Part shown: positions 58,048 through 64,000 of the stretch, piece by piece
Position numbering within the stretch: position 1 is the stretch's first letter
Layout: every line of letters begins with the position of its first letter
Assembly (NCBI GenBank): GCA_965207165.1
Contig: OZ242265.1
Coordinates: 2,976,001-3,040,000, forward strand
Length of the DNA stretch: 64,000 nt
Origin: JAAXHV01 sp965207165
Lineage (GTDB): Bacteria > Pseudomonadota > Gammaproteobacteria > Eutrophobiales > Eutrophobiaceae
Direction of reading: 5' to 3'
The notes under the pieces: model-generated
Told to the model about the DNA's origin: nothing
Databases searched by the model: none
The model's input: the letters and a program-made list of their open reading frames with translations, nothing else
Made by a program: the position numbers and the translations under genes

Positions 58048-58350
58048 ATGGATATCAAGGACATTTGCGCTGACATGGCGCAGAAAGCCGCCACCATCGA
58101 CCCGCTCGGGAAGACATTAAAATTCTGCCTCGACGAGGAAATCATGTTGATAGACGGAACCGGTGAGCAGAACGAGGTGTCGATAATTACCGGGAATGAT
58201 ATTGAATCCGACTGTACCGTTACCATGTCGCTGGAAACCTACGGCAAGCTGCAGCGGCGGGAAGTGAAGCCCTTCATGCTGGTGGCATCCCGCAAGATCA
58301 AGGTGAAAGGCGACTTGTCGATAGCAGCCAGGCTGAAACAGTTGACGTAG
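58048..58350 (+). CDS. SCP2 sterol-carrier domain protein
   Basis: A 100-residue stand-alone SCP2 domain. DPLGKTLKFCLDEEIMLIDG, VSIITGNDIESDCTVTMSLETYG and the C-terminal VKGDLSIAARLKQL match the lipid-binding fold. It should bind a hydrophobic ligand such as a fatty acyl-CoA or sterol-like molecule in the cytoplasm. The stop is three bases before the sulfotransferase start, so the two are translated from one mRNA. Confidence 0.9.
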   Translation: MDIKDICADMAQKAATIDPLGKTLKFCLDEEIMLIDGTGEQNEVSIITGNDIESDCTVTMSLETYGKLQRREVKPFMLVASRKIKVKGDLSIAARLKQLT

Positions 58351-58353
58351 CCG

Positions 58354-59613
58354 ATGTACGAATCGAGCCTGGCGATAAAACGTTCGGGCATACTCAAGAC
58401 GTTAAACCGCGCAGGTTTTCTCGCCAACAGCCTCGGGATCCGACTTTTCGAGCTTGATCAAAACAAAATTCTGCAGCATGCGGCCCGGGTGGCAGGGTTT
58501 GAATTCAGGGATGAGCCTATGGAACAGGGACTGGCGCGCCTGATCACTTCTATCCGGTCCGATGCGCGTCTGAATACGGTCGGCAAGCTGGCGCTGAAAC
58601 GCAATATCCAAAGGGCCGCGGACCACCGGTTCCTGGTAGAGCGCAGCCTTGCCGAAAACCCGTCAATTCGCGGCTCCGCGATCAGGACCCCGCTGTTTGT
58701 GATCGGGATGCCGCGCACCGGGACGAGTATCCTGCAGGCACTGCTCTATCGCGATCCGGCGCACCGTTCTCCCTTATCGTGGGAATGCCTGATGCCGCAT
58801 CCGGCGCCGCAACCGGATAACTATGCCGATGACCCTCGTGTCAAGCGAATTCAATCGGAGTTCTCGCAACTGTTCACCCTGGTACCGGATTTCAGGAAAA
58901 AACACTACATGGAAGCGGATTCACCACAGGAATGCGTGGGGATTACCGCGCTGAACTTCACCAGTTTCCAATACCTGACGCAGTGTTTTATCCCGGCATA
59001 TCACGAGTGGTTTGCCAACCAGGCGGACCAGGTCGCAAACCTGCGCTGGCACAAGTCCTTTCTTCAGTTTCTGCAATCGGGGGGCGTCAGCACCGAACGC
59101 TGGCTACTCAAATCGCCTGTGCACCTGTGCCGTTTGCGGGCGCTGTTTGAGGTCTACCCGGACGCCCGGATAGTCATGACGCACCGCCATCCGGCGAGTA
59201 TCGTGCCCTCCGTGGCGAGTCTCCTCACGTCAATTCGATCCCTTTATTCCGACCACGAGGACAGCGCAAGGACCGCAAGGGAGAACCTGCAAATCTGGTC
59301 GTCGTATTTCCACCGCTTTGTCGAAGACAGAAGCCTGCTTGGCAAGGACGATCAGATCATCGACCTGCAATTTGAAGACTTTGTCCGGGACCCCCTGGGC
59401 GTGGTCAGGTCAATATACCGGCGTTTCGGCTGGGAACTGGGTGGAGTTGCTGAACAGAACATGCAGGAATTCCTGCTTCAGGAACAGAAAGACAAGCACG
59501 GCAGGCACGAGTATTCTCTCGAACAGTTTGGACTCAGCGAACAGGACGTGGCAGACTGCTTTCGCGTATACCTGGACTTCCTGGACGAGAGAACGACGGC
59601 TGACGCTGCCTGA
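58354..59613 (+). CDS. Sulfotransferase family protein
   Basis: A 419-residue protein. FVIGMPRTGTSILQALLYRDP is the PAPS 5'-phosphosulfate loop, followed by RWLLKSPVHLCRLRALFEVYPDARIVMTHR with the 3'-phosphate-binding Arg/Ser region and the C-terminal QFEDFVRDPLGVVRSIYRRFG. This Sulfotransfer_3 type occurs in actinobacteria and marine proteobacteria next to SCP2 and DUF1214 genes. It would transfer sulfate from PAPS to an alcohol or amine acceptor, perhaps a lipid or sterol carried by the SCP2 protein; acceptor unknown. Confidence 0.88.
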   Translation: MYESSLAIKRSGILKTLNRAGFLANSLGIRLFELDQNKILQHAARVAGFEFRDEPMEQGLARLITSIRSDARLNTVGKLALKRNIQRAADHRFLVERSLAENPSIRGSAIRTPLFVIGMPRTGTSILQALLYRDPAHRSPLSWECLMPHPAPQPDNYADDPRVKRIQSEFSQLFTLVPDFRKKHYMEADSPQECVGITALNFTSFQYLTQCFIPAYHEWFANQADQVANLRWHKSFLQFLQSGGVSTERWLLKSPVHLCRLRALFEVYPDARIVMTHRHPASIVPSVASLLTSIRSLYSDHEDSARTARENLQIWSSYFHRFVEDRSLLGKDDQIIDLQFEDFVRDPLGVVRSIYRRFGWELGGVAEQNMQEFLLQEQKDKHGRHEYSLEQFGLSEQDVADCFRVYLDFLDERTTADAA

Positions 59614-59673
59614 GGCGCGCCCGGCCGCGCTTGCCATCACCCTGAAAGCTAATACTGATTAACAGGTTAAAGA

Positions 59674-60729
59674 ATGGAAAGCAAACTAGCCTTCAATGAA
59701 TTCCTGGAGATGCTGAAGGAGGCGGACCAGACGTTCCTGGACCCGGAGGCCAACCTGGACGAGCAGGGCAAAGTCGATGGTTACCGGCACTTCTTCCACC
59801 TCATGCATGCCGCCGTTGACTTCTACCTGTTCAACGACCCATTGAAACCGCGCTTCATGCCGCTCACCAACAGTGGCCGAAAACTGTTTGGCGACAACGT
59901 CGATGCGGTTTACTACTTCACCCAGTTACGGGGAGACCAGGAGTACGTCATAAAGGGGCGCCGTTTTGACAGTTGCTATCTCAGCTTCTGCATCTACGGT
60001 GGTGACCCGCACGGGGAACTGGCGGACCGGGTCACGCTGAACATAAACCAGCGCGATATTCAATTTGAGGAGGATGGTTCATTCGAAATCAGGCTCACTC
60101 CCGACCCGGATCCGGGGAATCCCAATGAATTCAAACTCGAGCCGGATTCGGTGAACATGTTTACCAGAGAGTATTTCTTCGACCGCCCCAATTCCACCGA
60201 AAGCGAACTGTCCATCGTGAACACCAATCCGCAACCGCCAGGTATGCCGTTGACCGATGAACAACTGGCCCGGCACATTCGGACGATGGCCATGTTCTTC
60301 CAGTGCACGACCTGGATTGCGCCACTGCCCGTGGAACTCCCCGTGAATGAGTTTTTGCCGGCGTTCGAGTTCGACCCCGAGCAGGGCGGCTGGGGTACGC
60401 CCGACAACATTTATTGCTTCGCCCGTTTCCGGGTCGAGGAAGATGAGTACCTGAACATCAAAATCCGCTCCCCTGACTGTTGCTATTGGGGAATCCAGAC
60501 CTGGAACTTCCTGATGCAATCGACGAATTACGCCGACTTCCCGGTATGCGTAAACAACGCGACGGCAATACCTTCGGAGGACGGTAGTGTTGAAGTGGTT
60601 CTCAGCCACCGGGAGGCGCCCCGCAACTGGATGAGTACCGCGGGGTACCGCGAAGGAGTCCTGTTCTGCCGCTGGCTGCTGGCGGATGAACTGCCCGAAC
60701 CTCCCGGGATTACCGTTTTGAAGTGGTAG
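59674..60729 (+). CDS. DUF1214-domain protein
   Basis: A 351-residue cytoplasmic protein (no signal peptide). FTQLRGDQEYVIKGRRFDSCYLSFCIY and the C-terminal WGIQTWNFLMQSTNYAD / EDGSVEVVLSHREAP resemble DUF1214, a beta-rich domain with no proven reaction. The family is frequent beside sulfotransferases and in lipid or steroid catabolic clusters. It is cotranscribed with the SCP2 and sulfotransferase genes (60 bp gap) and followed 11 bp later by pncC. No catalytic motif can be proposed. Confidence 0.82.
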   Translation: MESKLAFNEFLEMLKEADQTFLDPEANLDEQGKVDGYRHFFHLMHAAVDFYLFNDPLKPRFMPLTNSGRKLFGDNVDAVYYFTQLRGDQEYVIKGRRFDSCYLSFCIYGGDPHGELADRVTLNINQRDIQFEEDGSFEIRLTPDPDPGNPNEFKLEPDSVNMFTREYFFDRPNSTESELSIVNTNPQPPGMPLTDEQLARHIRTMAMFFQCTTWIAPLPVELPVNEFLPAFEFDPEQGGWGTPDNIYCFARFRVEEDEYLNIKIRSPDCCYWGIQTWNFLMQSTNYADFPVCVNNATAIPSEDGSVEVVLSHREAPRNWMSTAGYREGVLFCRWLLADELPEPPGITVLKW

Positions 60730-60740
60730 ATTGTTGCCTG

Positions 60741-61238
60741 ATGACAGATTACCGATACCAGACCCTGCTCCTGCAACTCAGTGAGCAATTGATACACCAA
60801 AACAAGATGCTGGTCACGGCCGAATCCTGCACCGGCGGGGGCGTCGCCTATGCCATAACGGAAATGCCGGGCAGTTCCGGGTGGTTCGAGCGGGGGTTCG
60901 TTACCTACTCCGACCTTGCCAAGCAGGAACAGTTGGGCGTTGCCGGGTCCTTGATCACCCGGTACGGCGCGGTCAGTGAAGAGGTCGCGGCAGCCATGGC
61001 GCAGGGCGCATTACAGCACAGCCATGCGGACCTGAGCGTGGCGGTCACCGGCATTGCCGGCCCGGGCGGTGGAAGTGAGGAAAAGCCGGTCGGCACCGTC
61101 TGCTTCGGCTGGAGCGGACGCGACGGCGATACCAGGACCGCCAGGGTAAAGTTTGAGGGAAGCAGGCAGCAGGTGCGGGAGCTCTCGATTTTGACGGCCC
61201 TGCAGGGCCTGGCGGACCTGGCAGAGCAATCGTTATAG
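60741..61238 (+). CDS. pncC: Nicotinamide-nucleotide amidohydrolase (CinA C-terminal domain protein)
   Basis: A 165-residue stand-alone CinA C-domain from ATG 60741; an in-frame TTG/ATG further up at 60723 overlaps the previous gene's stop. MLVTAESCTGGGVAYAITEMPGSS contains the catalytic Ser, GFVTYSDLAKQEQLGV and LSVAVTGIAGPGGGSEEKPVGTV are the other conserved blocks. It deamidates NMN to NaMN in NAD recycling. In many gammaproteobacteria pncC precedes recA, but here thpR follows after 4 bp. Confidence 0.93.
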   Translation: MTDYRYQTLLLQLSEQLIHQNKMLVTAESCTGGGVAYAITEMPGSSGWFERGFVTYSDLAKQEQLGVAGSLITRYGAVSEEVAAAMAQGALQHSHADLSVAVTGIAGPGGGSEEKPVGTVCFGWSGRDGDTRTARVKFEGSRQQVRELSILTALQGLADLAEQSL

Positions 61239-61242
61239 TCCA

Positions 61243-61755
61243 ATGAAACGGTTGTTTTTCGCCCTCTGGCCGGACCGCGGGGTGCGCGCCCAACTGGCTG
61301 AGCGTGCCGGCCTGCTGCAGATTGATACGGGACGCCCCGTTCCAGGGGAAAACTATCATGTTACCCTGGTCTTTCTCGGCAATGTGCAGGAACAGGATAT
61401 TCCCGGACTGCTTGACGCCGCCGGGCGCTTGAGACTATCCCACTTCCCGTTGCAGATGGACCGCTGCGGCTGGTGGAAACGCGCAAAGGTCGCCTGGCTG
61501 GCGCCGGAAACCACGCCGGCGCCGTTGCAGGAGCTGGTCGAACAGATCAGCCGGTTCAGCATGAACGCCGGGTTATCCATAGATAACCGGGATTACAGCC
61601 CCCACCTGACCGTTGCCCGCAGGTTGTCCCGGCCGGTGACGGCCATGTCAATCGATCCGGTCCACTGGGATGTGAGGGAGTTCTGCCTGGTTGAGTCCAT
61701 TACCCATCAACAGGGGGCGAGGTACCGGGTAATGAAGTCGTGGGCGTTATTTTAA
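61243..61755 (+). CDS. thpR: RNA 2',3'-cyclic phosphodiesterase
   Basis: A 170-residue 2H phosphoesterase. The two catalytic HxT motifs are NYHVTLVFLG (about residue 40) and YSPHLTVARRL (about 125), with KRLFFALWPD as the standard N-terminus and VESITHQQGARYRV as the C-terminus. It opens 2',3'-cyclic phosphates (historically 2'-5' RNA ligase LigT). Four bases after pncC, so cotranscribed. Confidence 0.94.
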   Translation: MKRLFFALWPDRGVRAQLAERAGLLQIDTGRPVPGENYHVTLVFLGNVQEQDIPGLLDAAGRLRLSHFPLQMDRCGWWKRAKVAWLAPETTPAPLQELVEQISRFSMNAGLSIDNRDYSPHLTVARRLSRPVTAMSIDPVHWDVREFCLVESITHQQGARYRVMKSWALF

Positions 61756-61765
61756 TCGATCGCAT

Positions 61766-62683
61766 ATGTCCCTGCCGGCCAAAGAAAATATCAGCGTGTT
61801 CCGGTCCCGTACCGGGTTATATGCCTGCCTGGCGCTGACCCTTGCCTCGGCGGCCTTCGCTTTCGCCCACGTGGTAGGACGCGGAGTTCATGCCGAAGTC
61901 CCGCCAGTGGGGCTGTCTTTCTGGCGCTGGCTGATTGGAGCGATCGTACTGTGGCCGTTCATTTATCCATCGCTTAAAGCGAATGCGCCGGACATCCGCA
62001 AACATATCGGGCCGCTCACCCTGCTCGGCGGGGTTATGATCCTGAGCGCGACCTGCCTGATGATCGGCCTGAACTTCACTACTGCGATAAATGCTTCCAT
62101 TATCAATGCCATACAACCGGTATTCACCGTGTTGCTGGCCATGCTGATCCTGCACGACAGGTTGCGGCTGTCACAGTCGTGCGGCGTTGCTCTGGGGGTC
62201 ATCGGCGTGACAGTCATGATTACCAGGATGGACCTGGCGGCATTGCTCCACTTGCAATTCAACGCGGGGGACATCCTGATACTGCTGGGTTCAATGGGTT
62301 ATTCGCTGTATGCCATCAACCTGAGGAAAGTCCCGGATTCCCTGGGTCCGTCTGCAGCACTGTTCATGATCATCGTGACAGGCTGTGTAATCGTGCTCCC
62401 GTTCTATGTCATCGAAACCATCATCTATAAGCCGGTGCCGATCAGCGCGACCGCCATCTACTCCATCATAGCCATGTCATTGGTGTCTACCGTATTCGGG
62501 ACACTGTTGTGGAACCGGGGAAACCAGCTTATCGGGCCAAGCCGGGCCGGCATGTTCATCAACCTGATCCCCATCTTTGCGGCCGTCATGGCAATACTGT
62601 TCCTGGATGAAAGCCTGACCCTCTACCAGGTGATATGTGCCGTGCTGATCAGCATCGGCATATTTATGGTGTTAAGGCGATAA
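61766..62683 (+). CDS. EamA-family (DMT superfamily) transporter
   Basis: A 305-residue membrane protein with ten predicted helices in two EamA repeats. The first repeat ends with ALLAMLILHDRLRLSQSCGVALGVIGV, the second with AAVMAILFLDESLTLYQVICAVLISIGI, both classic DMT endings. These transporters export amino acids, metabolites or nucleotide sugars; no substrate can be given. Ten bases after thpR, probably the last gene of that transcript. The 83 bp to the convergent molybdopterin gene contain no clear terminator. Confidence 0.9.
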   Translation: MSLPAKENISVFRSRTGLYACLALTLASAAFAFAHVVGRGVHAEVPPVGLSFWRWLIGAIVLWPFIYPSLKANAPDIRKHIGPLTLLGGVMILSATCLMIGLNFTTAINASIINAIQPVFTVLLAMLILHDRLRLSQSCGVALGVIGVTVMITRMDLAALLHLQFNAGDILILLGSMGYSLYAINLRKVPDSLGPSAALFMIIVTGCVIVLPFYVIETIIYKPVPISATAIYSIIAMSLVSTVFGTLLWNRGNQLIGPSRAGMFINLIPIFAAVMAILFLDESLTLYQVICAVLISIGIFMVLRR

Positions 62684-62766
62684 GATATTTGCTGTACACC
62701 TTCCCTGGCGTACACCCTGCGGGCGTCTTTCAGACGGCCAAATCTTCTCCTGGCGGATTTGTGGGG

Positions 62767-64000
62767 TCAGATCTTGCTGACCTCGCACATCAGCCCTTTC
62801 AGGTTGGTCGAGCCGGATTCAGGCCCGACGTTCAGATCATCGGTGAGGAAGTTGATGTTGCATTCCCTGAAGCCGTAATCCGGCGCTGCCCTCTCCGGAT
62901 ACCACCACGCAAACTCGGCGGCCACCACCCGCGGGTCTACGCCGTCGGTGACCTTTGCCTTGTGTTTCACCTTGCCGCGCGGGCTTTCGATGTAAACCCA
63001 GTCGCCGTGTTCTATGTTCCTGGCGGCGGCAGTTTCCGGGTGTATGGACAACAGGGGATAGGGATGCGTTTTGCGCAATAACGGGCTTTGCCGGTGCTCG
63101 GATCCGAAATACTCCTGGACCCGCGTCCCGGTGGTCAACACCAGGGGGTATTTTTCCACGAACTCCGGTTCCCTGGCCGGACTTTCCGGCGGTTCCTGGT
63201 GGAACGGCAACGGGTCGTAGCCCCAGTCCTTGTTCTGTTGTATGTAGAAATCAAGCTTGCCGGATTTGGATTTAAAGCCTTCGGTTTCGTGTTTCCGGTA
63301 CCTGGGTTCATTGCGCAGGTAATCCATGTCCTTGAATTCTTCCCAGGTCACACCGGCGGGTTCGAGAATATAGTCCAGGGATTCTTCGTAGTCCTCCCAG
63401 AATGAATCCTCAAAACCCAGTTTCTTGCCCAGTTCGTTGAGAATCTCGACGTCAGCCATAGCCTCGCCCGGGGCATCCACGATCTTCGGCCTGGGGAAGA
63501 TATAGCCGTGGGATTTCCAGTAGTCCGCGATGTTGTCGAACTCGATCCAGGTCTTTGCGGGAAGGACGATGTCCGCAAGTTCCGTTGTCGGGGTGGGAAA
63601 GATGTCCGCCACCACCAGGAACTCGACCTTCTTCAGCGATTCGTACACCCGCGAGGTATTCGCCCTGACCACCAGCGGGTTGCTGCCCATGATCAGCATT
63701 GCCCTGACCGGGTAGGGTTCGCCTGTCTCGATGGCATCCCAGATCACATGGGGTGTAATGCGGTTGATGGATGCCGCCAGCCGGTAGCGGGTGCCGCCGA
63801 GCATCTTGTCGATACTGTCCAGGAACTGGTTGCCGCAGAATTCCATGCGCGGCAGGCCGGGCGGGGGACCGAACATGACGTTGCCGCCCGGGACATCCAG
63901 GTTGCCGGTCAGCGCCGACATGTAAATGAGCACGCGGTCCGAGTTCGAGCAATTGACGCCGTGCTCGATGCCGACGCCCCACTGGATGGCCGCAGGTTTG
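62767..64000 (-). CDS. Molybdopterin-dependent oxidoreductase, C-terminal part (runs off window)
   Basis: The reverse strand is open from the right edge to a TGA at 62769-62767, giving the last 410 residues. GVEHGVNCSNSDR-like residues near the edge, LTGNLDVPGGNVMF, AMLIMGSNPLVVRANT, EFLVVADIFPTPTTELADIVLPAKTW, LTTGTRVQEYFGSEHR and SIHPETAAARNIEHGDWVYIES are the MGD-binding domains III and IV of the DMSO reductase superfamily (thiosulfate/polysulfide reductase, formate dehydrogenase or acetylene hydratase-like branch). The active-site Cys/Sec and the Fe-S domain lie beyond the window, so the substrate and any Tat signal cannot be judged. Confidence 0.9.
   Translation of the reverse strand, partial: KPAAIQWGVGIEHGVNCSNSDRVLIYMSALTGNLDVPGGNVMFGPPPGLPRMEFCGNQFLDSIDKMLGGTRYRLAASINRITPHVIWDAIETGEPYPVRAMLIMGSNPLVVRANTSRVYESLKKVEFLVVADIFPTPTTELADIVLPAKTWIEFDNIADYWKSHGYIFPRPKIVDAPGEAMADVEILNELGKKLGFEDSFWEDYEESLDYILEPAGVTWEEFKDMDYLRNEPRYRKHETEGFKSKSGKLDFYIQQNKDWGYDPLPFHQEPPESPAREPEFVEKYPLVLTTGTRVQEYFGSEHRQSPLLRKTHPYPLLSIHPETAAARNIEHGDWVYIESPRGKVKHKAKVTDGVDPRVVAAEFAWWYPERAAPDYGFRECNINFLTDDLNVGPESGSTNLKGLMCEVSKI

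Noticed and set aside
62762..62785. GGTCAG/CTGACC palindrome at the end of the molybdopterin gene, resembling the liu-operon palindrome
   Set aside because: Arms are only six bases and most of it is coding; the likeness to the repeat at 35316 is too short to support.
1..64000. CRISPR arrays, rRNA, riboswitches, replication origin
   Set aside because: No regularly spaced direct repeats, rRNA-like segments, known riboswitch cores or DnaA-box clusters were noticed on reading both strands.

Overview
The window reads as one contiguous piece of a GC-rich proteobacterial chromosome. It is most likely from a free-living or host-associated gammaproteobacterium. Supporting signs are a LiuR-regulated leucine/isovalerate operon with recognisable LiuR palindromes, a queA-tgt pair beside a Leu tRNA, LPS-type glycosyltransferase and ligase genes, a TonB receptor, and dispersed small palindromic repeats of the kind common in beta/gammaproteobacteria. 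I cannot name a genus. There is no rRNA, CRISPR array, prophage or complete insertion sequence; traces of mobile DNA are one decayed IS3 transposase, one 269-bp MITE-like element and several short palindromes.

Positions 1-16,800 form a large island for CoA-thioester catabolism. Leftward at the edge are a RidA protein and the N-terminus of a fused indolepyruvate:ferredoxin oxidoreductase. Rightward run an FMN alpha-hydroxyacid dehydrogenase, a nitronate monooxygenase-like protein, an acyl-CoA dehydrogenase, and a module matching the actinobacterial steroid side-chain system: an Ltp2-like thiolase fold lacking the nucleophilic Cys, a DUF35 zinc-ribbon/OB protein, and two MaoC hot-dog hydratase subunits. 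After a VapBC-type toxin-antitoxin pair come, leftward, an isovaleryl-type acyl-CoA dehydrogenase, an alpha-methylacyl-CoA racemase and another hot-dog protein. Divergent from these is a phenylacetyl-CoA epoxidase-like operon (PaaA, half of PaaD, PaaB, the other half of PaaD, PaaC) with a separate 2Fe-2S ferredoxin and an acyl-CoA ligase. I infer a pathway that activates a branched or cyclic acid to its CoA ester, racemises, dehydrogenates and hydrates it, cleaves it by retro-aldol chemistry, and oxygenates a CoA-bound intermediate. The substrate is unknown.

Positions 16,800-32,400 hold MetY, a MaeB-type malic enzyme, a nonsense-broken RDD gene and the MITE-like element. These are followed by a hydantoinase/acetone-carboxylase-like pair whose second subunit carries a fused gamma-like zinc domain, an MFS transporter, two tandem exported amidohydrolases (one without its metal-binding HxH), a luciferase-like flavin monooxygenase, and a DUF4157/eCIS-core metallopeptidase-like protein with an AT-richer C-terminal part.

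Positions 32,400-43,960 contain liuRABCD, then a TonB receptor with heavy and light subunits of a methylamine-type TTQ amine dehydrogenase but no maturation genes, under a divergent TetR regulator. Positions 44,000-55,150 carry a TrpB2-like enzyme with an NDH-2-like flavoprotein, an AAA15 ATPase, HMG-CoA lyase (completing leucine breakdown), a Tat-exported bicovalent flavoprotein, a GT4 glycosyltransferase, an O-antigen ligase-like protein, tgt and queA. After tRNA-Leu(CAA) come the IS3 relic, a GIY-YIG protein, an ABM-domain protein, NnrU, an SCP2/sulfotransferase/DUF1214 trio, pncC, thpR, an EamA transporter and the C-terminal part of a molybdopterin oxidoreductase leaving the window.
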